Assembly (NCBI GenBank): GCA_035610835.1
Contig: CM069455.1
Coordinates: 38,347,278 to 38,411,277 of the forward strand
DNA: 64,000 nt
Reading direction: 5' to 3'
DNA from: Ophiura sarsii
Lineage: Eukaryota > Echinodermata > Ophiuroidea > Amphilepidida > Ophiuridae
The notes under the pieces are model-generated. The model was not told the origin of the DNA. It did not search any database and saw only the letters and a program-made list of their open reading frames with translations. Both the position numbers and the translations under genes were made by a program. Positions 1 through 12,345 of this stretch are shown in pieces. How positions within the stretch are numbered: the stretch's first letter is position 1; each line of letters begins with the position of its first letter.

Positions 1-514
1 ATCTTCAGTTAACAGCCCAATCTAGAGAAGAGTGACGTATCATGCTATCTTTCATGTCTTTATTACCGTTTATATTTAGAGTAGAGTTATTCTACCTTGA
101 ATAATAGCTTAGCTCAGGGTGTAGTGCTTTGCTATCTTGATTAATAGCTCAACTAAGCGTGAACTATCTGAGTAATATGTATTTTCTGTTGAAAAGTTGA
201 ACTTGTAATGTTATGCTATCATCCGATAGCTCAACTTATGCTATAGGTAATAATGATAATTATGTCCGGTGTTGCTTTAATCTATCAAACATTGATGGAT
301 GTCAAGAGAGTCACTGATTACTATATACATTATTGTTTAAAAAATATGGGTCGCATTTATTCTTTTATTTTACACATTTGCTTATTTGAATATTGAAGCG
401 TTTATGAAATGATGGTATACAGTAGTAAGCCTATCCATCTTGTATTTGGCCAACACACGGGCGACAGCACCATTTTTGACGTACAACATATCGGATGCTC
501 CTCGTCGCCGTGAC
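1..514. other. AT-rich intergenic sequence
   Basis: No coding exon, RNA gene or clear repeat is visible. The stretch ends at the left arm of the fold-back element that starts at 515. Confidence 0.5.
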
Positions 515-1126
515 ATACGAGGGGGTATCGTAAAGTTTTAGAAAACACCCAGAAGTGAAGGAGCCAGAAACTTTATTTTGATACGTAATCCTTCAGACAT
601 CTTTAAATAGTCCCTGTGCAAAGTTACACATTTCTCCAACTATTTATTACCTGTCCACAGACCGCCATTGTAGAGATCCTCAGTTTTGACCGCCATTGAT
701 TGATTCTCAGATTGCCTCAGATTGTGTTATTCCCAAAACAGCAATAAATAGTTTAAAGTTTTCACAGAAAGGGGTCAAAGGTCATTACAAACAAGCTTGG
801 TGACAATAAACTTATGGGTAACATGGGGTGTGCACAGATTGACCTCTAATGACCCCTACTTGACCTTTGACCCTTTGTGTCAACACTTTAAACTATTTAT
901 TGCTGTTTTGGGAATAACACAATCTGAGGCAATCTGAAAATAAATCAATGGAGGTCAATCTGAGGATCTCTACAATGGCGGTCTGTGGACAGGTAATAAA
1001 TAGTTGGAGAAATGTGTAACTTTGCACAGGGACTATTTAAAGATGTCTGAAGGATTACGTATCAAAATAAAGTTTCTGGCTCCTTCACCTGGGTGTTTTC
1101 TAAAACTTTATGATACCCCCTCGTAT
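515..1126. repeat. Long fold-back (inverted-repeat) element
   Basis: Two arms of about 270 bp, roughly 515-786 and 861-1126, are near-perfect reverse complements around a loop of about 75 bp. The outer ends read ATACGAGGGGGTATC on one side and the complement on the other. Both arms carry the same recognisable stretches, for example AATAAATAGTTGGAGAAATG and TGACCTTTGACCC. There is no coding capacity. This is the form of a fold-back element or MITE; a target duplication could not be settled. Confidence 0.85.
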
Positions 1127-3340
1127 ATTATGACAAACGGATACACGACATGGCATAAAACATTACCTTGATTTTTGTAATCTGTTGTCGCAGATAGCAT
1201 ATCATTGTAAGACGAGCACACCATGATTAATATTCCTGAACCAATTATCATCCCAACTCCTTGGCCATTTTGTAGAGCATGTTGTTATATAAACCATATG
1301 TGGTATAGTTCACTTTTCACATACATTGGGGTGAATTGTTTTTATTTTAAATATTGTAAACAAATACGGTATATAAGGTGCTAAAAAAGGAACTTATCAA
1401 GTAATATAAATATGCTCTTAACTCCAAAGCTCAATTGATTAACTGCTTGCGACAACTTACCGGTAAATAGTAAGATGAGGTTATGGGATGCTTCCATTTA
1501 TCAGTATGGCCAAAAAACATCACACTGTATTTACGTTCATTACGAATTCAAAATCCATAGATGCGGAAATGATATTTTGAACTTTGTGAATAATGTGATT
1601 GTTTTGCTGTGGAACTGTATTTCTGGAGTTATGAGTGTATATATTACCTAATACTAAGTCTAAGTTAATTTTTGAGCACTGTATACATGTATAACGAACA
1701 AAATTGAGTTATTATAGTTATAATTTACGTACATGTAGGCCAATGGGATTGTTAGTTGATTTTCGTAAGTGAAAACTATTTGTATTATAGTTCAAAAGCA
1801 AGAAATGAGACAGGATTTAGTAAATAAGTTTCTGCGATTCCTCTAACAAGTGAAGCCAATGATGAGTGTTGAATCATTCTTGTTTTATTTCATACTGTGT
1901 CCTCCCTCGACCAGCTTGGGTTCTCTTCCGGATAAGTCCAATCAATATACCATATTTCAAGAGGTAACTGCACCACTTATTGCCAAACAAATTGTTTCAA
2001 CGCAGTGCATTTCATGTAACCCAGACCCCCCCCCCCCCCCACCCACCCCCCTATCACCATACTATCATTAACTATAGAAGATGACATGACTAGGCTTATG
2101 AGACAGCTTTCTTCATAGGGTCATGGTTTAAGTGGCGTACCCAGTGGGGGCCCCTGAAATAACCCCGTCGGTACACTCGAGCCTAGCTCCGTTGGCAGAT
2201 AGCATAATTATTAATGGACAACGCCTCTAAAATAAGCTCGCTCAATAAAACGTGTGGCTTTAAGATTGCTATCTTCAGTAGATGGCAAAGAAATGTATTT
2301 AATATCTTCAGTTTAATAAAGATCGAAATGTTATTCATAGATGGCAAATAAAATGGGTAATGGGGGATAGTAGAATAATTTTAAATTTAAACCGAAATCA
2401 ACACAAATCAAGTCGGGTGCAAATGAAATTTAAGCTATTCCTTTGATGAAATTTAAACGATTTTGTTAAAGAATTGGAACGGAACTATCAATAAATTACA
2501 GCTTGTTCTTGTTTTGGATAGTCGATGAAACTGTAAAGTTATTTTGCATGCACTAGTTATTCGTTTCAATGTTCTAGTAAAGAGGGGAACAATGATGTAG
2601 CCAGAGGGGTTAGGAGGTTTAGTGGGGGAGGGGGGTAAAAAACCCCACCACCACCCACCCTCACACCCAATATTTGAGTCGTGTCAGTTGATACAGGCTG
2701 TGACTGGCTGTCAATTTAGTTTAAATTATAACAAAATAGACATTTGTAGCATAAAACTAAAAGGCAATTTTCCCCCCGCTGTGCTTACATTTTCTTACTA
2801 AATTAGGTTAAATTATACCAAATGTTGACAATTTATGCATCAAACAGCTTAAGTTTTTGCGCGCAAGAGCGCATTTTCATACTAAATTAGTTAGTATTAG
2901 ACCATATTTGACAATTTTTAGCTTCGCGAGCATCATTTTTTTCATGCCCCCCTAAAAACAATTCTTGCCCCCCATTTTGCCGCCCCCCCCCCCCCCCGGT
3001 GCCGCCACAGGAAGTTAGGAACTTCGCATCAAAAATGATAATGAGACTGGATTTGGTTATCACACTCCAGCGGTTTTAGGATGAATCGGACGACGGTGAA
3101 CATTTTGTAAATTTTGATGAATGATATATATCCGTTGCCCCCCCCCCCCACCCGAACTTTCTTCACCCGGTGGAACTTAATTATTTCATTAATCCTTCCT
3201 TAACCGTTAGTCCCATTGGCTTGATCATATCACCCCGTAGGCCTACGCATAATTTAATCTTGAATATTCGTGAATGAGCATATGTCCGGCATGGTATGGA
3301 CTAAATAAACCTTTATCCAAAATTAATAACCCAAGCGCCT
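1127..3340. other. Intergenic sequence with G/C homopolymers and MITE ends
   Basis: No gene is visible. The stretch holds poly-C runs near 2029, 2985 and 3138 and a sequence GTGGCGTACCCAGTGGGGG near 2134. That sequence resembles the terminal repeat of the hAT-like MITEs described elsewhere in the window. Around 2840-2960 there is AT-rich sequence with GCGC-rich words like those inside the MITE remnant at 19.3 kb. Confidence 0.4.
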
Positions 3341-3347
3341 GAGGGCG

Positions 3348-3945
3348 GTTGAAGGTTTGCATCAGTGGCCAGACGACGATGGACACGCGAAAACCTAAAT
3401 TTTGAATTCTTATTGGAATAACACGTAATCACGAATGTTGATCTAATCATTTTGAAAAATTCATCATAGGTTAGAAGAAAATGTTTCCAATCCAAAACCG
3501 TTGTGGGTGGTCCCCGCAGTGTCAGTATCATTTAAAAAAATTTAAACCGTTGTTAAGCGTTCGTCCCATTCACTTGATCACGTAACCTCGTTCGCATTAT
3601 TTTAACCTGAACACTGGTGAATACGCCCGTGTCCAGCGTCGTCTGTCATGTCAGTGGCGGCCAGACGACGCTGGCCACGCGTCTCGGGCAACGAAATAAC
3701 TGTGGCAACGTGAGTGCACCATTTTGAAATATTGTTAAAAGTCATCGCCCAGTTATTAAAACGATGAAAATAATTTTAAAAATAGCATTTTACAACGGTT
3801 TTGGATTAGAAAAAAAAATCTTCTAATTATGATGAATTTTTCAAAATGATTAACATAAACATTAACATTCGCGATAACGTGTTATTCCAATACGAATTCA
3901 AAATAAAGGTTTCGCGTGGCCACCGTCGTCTGGTGGCGACTGAAG
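3348..3945. repeat. Fold-back element, about 160-bp arms
   Basis: The left arm (about 3348-3508) and right arm (about 3787-3945) are reverse complements with scattered differences. Both contain the words CCAATCCAAAACCGTTGT and AATAACACGT in opposite orientations. The 280-bp spacer has no coding signal. The short reading frames over the arms are a consequence of the palindrome. Confidence 0.7.
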
Positions 3946-4075
3946 CAAATAATTAAAGGGGGGGGGCGTATGGGTTGTGGGCGGTCGGTAAACAATTGTG
4001 TTTGATGTTGAAACTTGCATTATGCCCGCGCGCGAAGCTCGCCAATATTGAGACTTATTGTGGATGTCTGGTGGA

Positions 4076-4245
4076 TAGTCACACAACTAAAACAACCCCA
4101 ACACAAAACGTACTTGTGAGAAATAACTACGTTGAACTAAGAACTAACCAGCAATAAAAGTGTTCACAAATATGCAAAGAAATGCATTCTTTTATAACGT
4201 GAATTTAAAAAGAAATCAGTGTCGAGGGGTTGTGGACAGCCCCTC
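4076..4245 (+). repeat. Direct duplication, copy 1
   Basis: This 170-bp segment recurs at 5378-5545 with about 80% similarity by eye. Shared words include ACGTTGAACTAAGAA and ATCAGTGTCGAGGGG. The copies lie 1.3 kb apart in the same orientation, so this is a local duplication or two copies of a dispersed repeat. It has no coding function that I can see. Confidence 0.65.
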
Positions 4246-5377
4246 CCCCCTCCCCTGGGACACGCAAGCGTATTCGGGCCAACGCTTCGCGCAGGCATGG
4301 ATAGTCACTTTATATAGGGTCATGTGTTTTAAGCTCGCCTCCTTTCGCGTTACACACGGATTTTGGCTTTCGCGACATGATTTTAACTTTACACATTTAT
4401 ATTTCCTTGAATACCCCCCTGAGGTAGTAAAAGTATACATTTTCTGAAGGGAAATTGCATGAGGAAACCAAATAATATATGCCATTAAAATTATAGTACG
4501 ACCAAGAACTAAAATGGTATGATCGAAAATGTTCGGAAAATATCAGAGTTTTTTAATTTTTAATTTGAGATCCATATATTTTTTATACCTACCCCTATCA
4601 TTATTTTTTTACATATTTGAATTCCTCATGAAATTACCCATTAGATGATATATAATTGTCAAAGTTACTACGTCGGTATGGTAATTATACCGGCTAGTGA
4701 ATATCTCCAATTTTTATTTTATATATTTTTAGAATTTTCAGAAATATTTGTTTAAGGATGAACCCTTCCCTGATATAAACTGCATTTCTGAATTCCTCTA
4801 GTTACAAGCTTTCCAAAAATGTATACTTTTGCTATCATAGGTTGAAAACTTTTTCTGTTATAGTCATTTTTATAAATCCGGTAAATTGAGGCTGATTATT
4901 CATGTTGACTGTGTAGCGAATAGGAAGAAAGCTGATGATCATTGTCTTATCCATAATTAATTAGTTGTTAAATAATAGTTGACAAGTCTGTTGAACCACA
5001 TACTTAAAGACTACTAAATATCCTTTGAAATGGGACCAAAATTGTGTTTGTAACATTAGGGGATGACTAGTTATAGTAAAAAGAACAAAGCATGGGATTA
5101 TCCCCATTGAGTTTGTACAGGCGGCACCCCTTCCAGCGGCACCCCTTCCAGCACCACCCCTGGTCCCCAAACATCAAACAGCTGTGTCTCCCTTTCTGTA
5201 TTAGCTATACTAATGCCATTTGGCAGGCAAATAGATTGGTATTAGGGCTTTAAAATGATACCAAATTTGTTGAGATAGCTTTTGGGGTTTTAAAAATATT
5301 TGAGGAAAATGACAGCATGAAGCTAAAAAATGTAACGGCACCACCCTATTGGGAGGCGAGTTCATAACGCGTGACCC

Positions 5378-5545
5378 TAGTCACATAACTAAAACACCAC
5401 CAACACAAGAGTTACTGGTGGGAAATGACAACGTTGAACTAAGAATAAACCAGCAATTTATTTAATTGTTCGGAAATATGCAGGGAAAACAATAGTTCTT
5501 TTAAAACGTAAATTTAAACATCAAAAATCAGTGTCGAGGGGGTGG
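5378..5545 (+). repeat. Direct duplication, copy 2
   Basis: Partner of the segment at 4076-4245. Its right end merges into a long G run, after which the hAT-like MITE at 5564 begins. Confidence 0.65.
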
Positions 5546-5563
5546 GGGGGGGGGGGTATGGCA

Positions 5564-6030
5564 GTGGCGTGTGCAGGATATTGTGACTGGGGGGGGGGGG
5601 GGGCACAAATGAAAGAAATGAAATTCCCCGACTCGGATTCGTCTCAATTCCCCCGATGTACAATAAAAAATAGTGAAAGGTAGCCCCAATTTATTTGGCA
5701 GTAACCTCGTGAATTTCACGTAAGTGGAGGGGGGGGGGGGGGGGGGTGGGGGGGGGGTGGTAGGTTAAAAAAAATCATCATATTTCTATATAACATATCC
5801 TTTTTAACAACCTGATGCATAAATTTGTCAACTACATGTTCAAATTTGTCGACTATTTGTCTATTTGGATTACACCCACCCCCAACACAAAAACCACTCT
5901 ACCGACGGCCCAACCACCGACTAGCAGTAGTTTCCCCCGACTGGCATCTCCGACTGATATACCAAACTTGGGGGTGGGAGGGGGGGGCGTGCCTCGTGTC
6001 CCTCCCCCCTCCCCCCTTGCGCACGCCACT
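5564..6030. mobile_element. hAT-like MITE with poly-G termini
   Basis: The left end reads CAGTGGCGTGTGCAGG and the right end is the complement of CAGTGGCGTGCGCAAGG, so the element is bounded by TIRs. A G run lies just inside each end. The CAGTGGCG start resembles hAT-superfamily termini. The expected 8-bp target duplication cannot be read because the flanks are homopolymeric. No transposase is encoded; overlapping reading frames here are low-complexity proline/glycine artefacts. Confidence 0.55.
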
Positions 6031-6240
6031 GGGGGGGGGGGGGGGAGGGGGGAACCCTCGAACTCCAGACACAAGAGCGTGTCGGGGCATAGCATCGCGC
6101 ATGCAGTGATGGCGTATCCAGGAGAAAAAGTAGGAAGAGGAGAAGGAGGAATAGAAGAATAAGGAGGAAGGGGGAGGAAGGGTAGGGACATATGCGGCGC
6201 AAAAGTGGGGTACGGGACCACGTCCCCATAATTTTAATGT

Positions 6241-7040
6241 GAGGGACGTTAAAAACGTTATATTTGACCTTTTTAGTGTTAAAGTGCTTTGCACGTATTT
6301 AGTTTCATGTTTCATTATTCAAGCTTAACAAGAGGGCAGGAATGTTGTTTCCGGACCATTTTAGTTCAAAAACTGGGGTTTTTTTTGCTCGATTCGCGCT
6401 CATTTTTTAACAGGTTTCAACATTATAATGGGTCTCAAAACACACCAAATATTCTAAATATAATGTGGGGACGTTAAAAACGTCATACTGGACCATTTAA
6501 TTAAGTGTTAGAAATGTCAATTTGTGAGTACACCGCGCGCATTAGTTTGCATGTTTCCTTATTCAAGCTTAACAAGATGGCATTGCAGGACACTTTCCCA
6601 TGACAATTTTAGTTAAAAACTGAAAAAGGTTCCGCGCGCATATTTTCTACAGGTTTTAACATTATAATGGCCCTCAAACCATGCCAAATATTCTAAATAT
6701 TATGTTGGGGACGTTAGGAAGGCATAGGCCTACTGGACCAATTTAAGTGTTAGAAATGTCAATGTTTGCGTACTTCGCGCATTAGTTTCAATGTTTCATT
6801 ATTCAAGCTTGACAAGGTGGCTTCAGGACAGTTTTCCATGACCATTTTAGTTCAAAAACTCAAATTTTGCGTGCTCCGAGCGAATATTTTCTGCAGGTTT
6901 TAACATTATATTGGCCATCAGACCACAATATGTGGGGGACGTTAAAAACATCATACCGGACCAAAGTTTTAATGCAAAAACCACACCAAAAATTCTAAAT
7001 ATTAGGTGGGGGACGTTATTATCATACTGGACCATATCCC
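6241..7040. repeat. Tandem array, about 230-bp unit
   Basis: Three full units and a truncated fourth start with GGGGACGTTAAAAACGTCAT-like sequence at about 6243, 6468, 6708 and 6935. A last partial start lies at 7012. Each full unit carries the words TTCATTATTCAAGCTT, TTTTAGTT and CAGGTTTYAACATTATA in the same order. Spacings are about 227, 240, 227 and 77 bp. No open reading frame is conserved between the units. Confidence 0.8.
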
Positions 7041-7850
7041 AGCCAACAATACATCGCGGGCCCCAGCTGGGGCCCAGCTGGGCGATGCTGGGCAGATTTG
7101 TAACGCCCGGGATTTGCCCGGCTTCAGCCCACGAAATCCCAGCTGGGGCCACCGCGGTTTTGGCCGCGGGTGCCAGCTGGGGCCCAGCTGGGCTTGCCCA
7201 GCATCGCCCAGCATCGCCCAGCTGGGACCCACCTGGGACCCAGCTGGGCGATGCTGGGGGAAATGTTCGCGGGCGCTAGCCGTAGCTCGGTAAATCACGG
7301 GTAAATGCTGGGCAAGCCCAGCATCGCCCAGCATCGCCCAGCTGGGGCCCAGCTGGGAGATGCTGGGTAAATCACGGGTAAAAGTCACGGGTAAATGCTG
7401 GGCAAGCCCAGCTGGGGCCCAGCTGGGCGATGCTGGGCGATGCTGGGTAAATCACGGGTAAATCGCGGGTAAATGCTGGGCAAGCCCAGCACCGCCCAGC
7501 ATCGCCCAGCATCGCCCAGCTGGGGCCCAGCTGGGAGATGCTGGGTAAATCACGGGTAAAAGTCACGGGTAAATGCTGGGCAAGCCCAGCTGGGGCCCAG
7601 CTGGGCGATGCTGGGCGATGCTGGGTAAATCACGGGTAAATCGCGGGTAAATGCTGGGCAAGCCCAGCACCGCCCAGCATCGCCCAGCATCGCCCAGCTG
7701 GGGCCCAGCTGGGAGATGCTGGGTAAATCACGGGTAAATGCTGGGCAAGCCCAGCTGGGGCCCAGCTGGGCGATGCTGGGTAAATCACGGGTAAATGCTG
7801 GGCAAGCCCAGCTGGGGCCCAGCTGGGAGATGCTGGGCAAGCCCATGAAA
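7041..7850. repeat. GC-rich palindromic minisatellite (array 1)
   Basis: The array is built from the self-complementary 10-mer CCCAGCTGGG, usually as two copies separated by one G. These are followed by GCGATGCTGGG modules and GGTAAATCACGGGTAAATGC spacers. A higher-order period of about 178 bp is visible between 7381 and 7558. The apparent proteins in several frames are translations of the repeat. A related array in the opposite sense lies at 15.76-16.25 kb. Confidence 0.9.
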
Positions 7851-7880
7851 ACTGGGATTTACTTCAGTGAAATTCAAGGG

Positions 7881-7883
<3 letters not shown>

Positions 7884-7920
<37 letters not shown>
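7884..7920 (+). repeat. 37-base G homopolymer
   Basis: An uninterrupted G run follows GGGGGA directly downstream of the palindromic array. It is likely to be length-variable and error-prone in assembly, and it could form G-quadruplexes. Confidence 0.9.
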
Positions 7921-7924
<4 letters not shown>

Positions 7925-8636
7925 CTAGTGAATCGCTCAACTTTGTTTAACATTTTAAACAACAAAACACAATTGCTCAAATTTTAAACAAGTTAATTAA
8001 ATGTTGAGCAACATTGTTTAAACGATGTTGAGCGAGGCATTGGTTAACTTTTATTGTTTAAAATTGTTAAACTGCGTTTTGACAGTGTATAGGCGCTAAG
8101 CTGGGTACAAAGCTATACAAATCTTGATCAAGTTTACACTTGATTCCATGTTGTGTGTACATAGTGTTTAAAATCTAACATCGTTTCCCTGACGCATTCA
8201 ATACTGAAACGGTGTTCCTTCGATTTTCATATTTATTTGATTAGAAACGCAGTGCATAATATCATATAATACTTTCATACAATGTACATTTTAACATACT
8301 TTGTTTTGGTCTTATTTTATTACTTTTTGACAGGCCTAGTGAAAGTTCATCCAATCATAATTTGTTATAAATGAGTCATTTTTCGACCTTAGGTTCTTCC
8401 TAAAGTAAAGACAAAACTTAAATTAAACTTAAATCTCTATACGTTTGTGGAAAATCAATGAGTGCATCATAACCCTATAAACTATCTGAATATTCAAAAA
8501 TGTGCCGACCTTTTTACGAACCCTAGAATTTGAGGAGGGAGTGCCGAGTGGGATGATAAACACAATTACTTTAAGCAGCCTATATAAAAAAATGCGAGAT
8601 ACGATACTTCATGTACTTGCACGTGTTAGTAACACG

Positions 8637-8902
8637 TTTACATTAATATTCATCAATTCATTGTTATTTACAGCTCTTATACATTATTACTTACCTTAAT
8701 TTCTCATCTAAAGTACTTGGTGAAAAAACATTCATCTTTAAACCATAAATATGAGTTTTATGTATCGACTGTTACAAGTAAATGTAGAATACAAATCTTA
8801 ATTATAACCATAAGTAATTAAGTTAACTTAAGGTTATAATTAAGATAATAATAATGTATAAGAGCTAGTAAATAACAATGAATTGATGAATATTAATGTA
8901 AA
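8637..8902. repeat. Fold-back MITE with nested hairpin
   Basis: The outer arms, 8637-8690 and 8848-8902, are near-perfect complements (TTTACATTAATATTCATCAA and its complement at the ends). A second hairpin around 8797-8846 is centred on AAGTTAACTT. The element is AT-rich and has no coding capacity. Confidence 0.8.
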
Positions 8903-9519
8903 ACCAGTTCAGACTAGCCTTAGCATTCAAAACATAACAAGGTGGTCAAAAAGGCGAGGGTTAGCACTTGATTGTTCCCCTCATTATAATATACAAAACA
9001 AGATCACTAACATACTAAAAATTGGGCCCAAACTCGTCATATGGGTATTCAAAAACATCCTATAAATGTGCCAAAATTAAGTGTCCGGCATTCATTTCCT
9101 TTTGACAAAATTCTTTGGTCCGGGTGACAGCGTATACAATAACGAACTGTGTCAAGCGTCACTGTCTCGTTCGTCGGGAGGGGGTGGGGGAAGGACCCAT
9201 GTAAGTTACTACGTCAGGAGAATGGGCTGGCCGGCAGGGGCACTATAATTAGGGCTTGGAGGTGGAGGGAAAAAAGTGGTTTTCTGTCCTCCTCCCTCGG
9301 GTCTGAGAACATTTCAATTTCGAATGATTGAAGAAGTACAAAGCTGCGATCGTATACGCGCTATTATAGGTCCACAGTGGTTTCAAATTCAGTCGACGAC
9401 TTTCACGGCGCATGTTTGGTGTGATCGTTCTCATTGAAAATCGCGAACAAGGGGTAGTTTCATATCATCCTAAAATTAGCAGTAAGGTGCACGATTGGTC
9501 ATTTTGGAAATATCTTTAT
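8903..9519. other. Unassigned intergenic sequence
   Basis: I see no exon, RNA gene or repeat boundary here. A short G-rich patch (9178-9195) is the only compositional anomaly. Confidence 0.4.
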
Positions 9520-10170
9520 GTACCTAAGCGATAGAAACGATATGAAAAATATAAAAGATTTAAATCTCGAGTTCACGATAGCATATATTTAAATGATATA
9601 AATGTAAGAAACTAAATAGCCTATGAATTGATAATAAAAGATTTAAAAGCTGAGTAAATGCTATAAACCATTTTGGAAATGATATGATAAAAGATAAACA
9701 CCATTTGAATGATATAGAAGATGACACGATATAAAAGATAGCCTAACGATTTAAATAATTTAAACCACTTTCGAAATGATAAAAATTTCGAATTGATAAA
9801 AGTTAAAAGATAGAAACGATTGATACGATATAACAGATAGAAACGATGATATATGAAAGATACGATTTAAAAATATGATACAAAAGATAGTTGACGATAG
9901 GCAAGTTTTGTTGACGATAGAAACAATTTAAATGATATAAAAGATGACATGATTTAAATGATAGAAAAGATAGAAACGATTTAAATGCTAGAAACCATTT
10001 TGGAAATGATATGATATAAAAGATAGAAAACGATTTAAATGATATAAAAGATTACATGATTTAAATGATATAAAGATAGAAACGATAAAAACGATTTAAA
10101 TGATATAAAAGATAGAAACGATAAAGGATATAAAAGATAGTAACGATTTAAATGATATATGGAAGATAGT
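9520..10170. repeat. Degenerate AT-rich tandem repeat
   Basis: The words GATAGAAACGATTTAAATGA and GATATAAAAGATAG recur dozens of times with variable spacing. They form a degenerate minisatellite of roughly 20-40-bp units. The frame seen on the minus strand is translated repeat. Confidence 0.8.
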
Positions 10171-10220
10171 GTTACTTGCGAGACGATATATCTGCGATAT
10201 TTCCCAGATGTTTTCTCTTC

Positions 10221-10330
10221 GTAAGGCCTCGCCAATTTGATTTTTAGTTTCCCGTAACCCGCCCGCGCTTCATTTTCATACCCGCGTTTGAATTCATTAT
10301 TGAAATGTTGGGGGAAAAAATACTTCCCTT
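10221..10330 (+). repeat. Dispersed repeat shared with 61.36-61.45 kb
   Basis: This segment matches 61355-61445 almost base for base (GGCCTCGCCAA, TTCCCGTAAC, CGCCCGCGCTTCATTTTCAT). The second copy lies inside the 1.3-kb TIR element at 60893-62195. This copy is therefore probably a fragment of a related element. Confidence 0.6.
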
Positions 10331-11408
10331 CCCTTGTTTTACCATTTCAGCGATAACGCTTACACCCCCCCCCCCCCATTTAAAAAATATATATAATAAT
10401 GGTAAATTATCTGCACAAAACCAATATTGATAGTAGAACAGAGTGGCTTGTAGCTACAGGGTGAGCCAGAAAGAATGAGTACTTTTTTCTCAAAAGACAG
10501 TCAATAGTTAATAGTCACCCAAGCCCTATATGAAAGCTATGAAGATTGTTAAACGGGGTCAGTCGTCACAAACATGCACAAACACAATAGTCAAACGACC
10601 TCCTGTCAACACTCCCTACAAAGAGGACTGCAGTGCAAATCTGTACGATTTTCGTCATGTCGTAATGTCTATGGCGGATTTCATTCCGTGGTATTATGAA
10701 GCTATGAAGTTTCCGTGGTCTTCCCTATCTCCAAGCAGATAGAGCAATGCGTACATGAACTTTTTTTGTAGACGAGGGTTCATTTCATGATTTGGTAATT
10801 TAAGGTTTAATGAGTTAGGATTCCAGTAATTTCGAAGACCACAGATTTTCAAAACGTGAATTTTCCAACATTTTACGACATAAGTTTGGTCTCAAAACGT
10901 GTCTAATACTATACATTTTACCGTTCTGCAGATGTTATTGACCCTCCTCTAAAATTCTAAATGATTTTTAACACGTTTCTAAGTTTTTGAGATGCCCAAA
11001 TAGACCATTTTCCGAAGCTATTTCTAGCAACTATTGCAGTCACTGAGACTCCATTGTTTTCTTGCGTACAACAAAATCTGACATGCAGCGTGACCTCCCT
11101 GCTGGCTGAAGAGAATCAAAATTCGATTATTGCGTTGTAATGATATATCAATGTTGATTAAGATGACACATTAAACAGCGCAGCTGGCTGATTAAGACTA
11201 CAATGCTACATGTAGTATCAATGAAACTGGCGGAAAATCTTGAAAGTCGCTATCTATCATTTGTGGGTACAGAATCTTGAAGTTGGTCGACTTTTCAATC
11301 CCAGCAACACAATCTGCATCCTTTCACCATATCTGTGTTTCTGTGAAAACCATAATTCTGTGGTGAAAACAAACAAAAACATGTTATAGACTAAGGTGAG
11401 GCATAATA
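10331..11408. other. Intergenic sequence with an isolated transposon end
   Basis: A poly-C run lies at 10366-10377. Near 10458 there is a TA followed by CAGGGTGAGCCAGAAAG, like the TIR of the element at 36791, but no matching right end was found. No gene is supported; the 70-residue frame at 10530 has no recognisable features. Confidence 0.35.
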
Positions 11409-11993
11409 GGGGAGAGCGGGGCTAGTCCGCCCTCTAATTTTCAGGCTTGCCTAGCGGACTCATTTTATAAGTTAGAAAGCTATCCTACTTTCAAATGAAA
11501 GCTACGTTTTTTAGCTACATACCCCCATAGTTTCAGAACTCTAGAACTATTAGCAAGTGCAGGAGTAAGGAAAATAACCAACAGGGCGGACTTACCCCCA
11601 CACTACTCACGCCGGGGCAGGTTCGCCCTCATGATGGGCAAGCTCGTCCGGCTTCATAGGCAAGTTAAATATTGCAGAAACTATCAGTTATTCCATTTAA
11701 AGATTGTTTAAAAGTCAACTAGACACAACTATGACAAATTAGGCCATGTGGCCCCAACATATGAAATGGACACATCATGTGTCCATTAATTATGTTGGGG
11801 CGAGTCCGCCCCTTCTTACTTAGCGTGTAATTGGGCATGGGCGGACTCGCCTCGGTATGTGAGATGTATCCGGGTCTGAAGTTTTAATAGTTACTTTGCT
11901 ATGACTGGTGCAACCAAATAACACCAGTCTGATACTTTTTCATCAGTCACGTGATGAGAAACATGTGGTGGGCGAACTAGCCCCGCTCTCCCC
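11409..11993. mobile_element. TA-flanked TIR element, GGGGAGAGCGGGG type
   Basis: The TIRs read GGGGAGAGCGGGGCTAGTCC at the left and the complement of GGGGAGAGCGGGGCTAGTTC at the right. TA duplications flank it at 11407-11408 and 11994-11995. Modules resembling GGGCGGACTYRCCCC recur inside, near 11583, 11620, 11798 and 11835. No transposase is encoded. It is related in design to the element at 51498-52284, whose TIR differs mainly in the second half. Confidence 0.85.
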
Positions 11994-12345
11994 TACATAA
12001 CTGTCTGATGGTATACTTTAATTTTACTATTGCACAAAAGTTCTTCCCAGGTGTTGAACCCGCCTTTAGAAGATTTTAAGAATTTATCTGTTGACCATCA
12101 TGAAATATAGGCCCTAGATCTAACTTAAGAGCTCAACTTTGGAAGGAATTACTGTTAACGTCAATGCAACAGTGATTTGACTGTTGAAAACAGTAATACA
12201 ACTTTATGGTGTTACTGCCTACCTGTTGTGTACTACGAAAGGCATTCACTTTCTCACTTTGAAACCACAATAACTTCAATAAATGCCACGATTTGGTAAT
12301 ATCAATTAATTTCACTTATTATTACCTCTTAATTCTCAATATCTT

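Noticed and set aside
5815..6315. Five overlapping frames of 94-138 residues
   Set aside because: Low-complexity poly-G/poly-C sequence of a MITE; mutually overlapping on both strands with no domain.
7002..7846. Several 64-128-residue frames on both strands
   Set aside because: All are translations of the CCCAGCTGGG array.
7041..7850. CRISPR-like repeat array
   Set aside because: Units and spacers are both repeated, lengths are wrong, no cas genes are present and the genome is eukaryotic.
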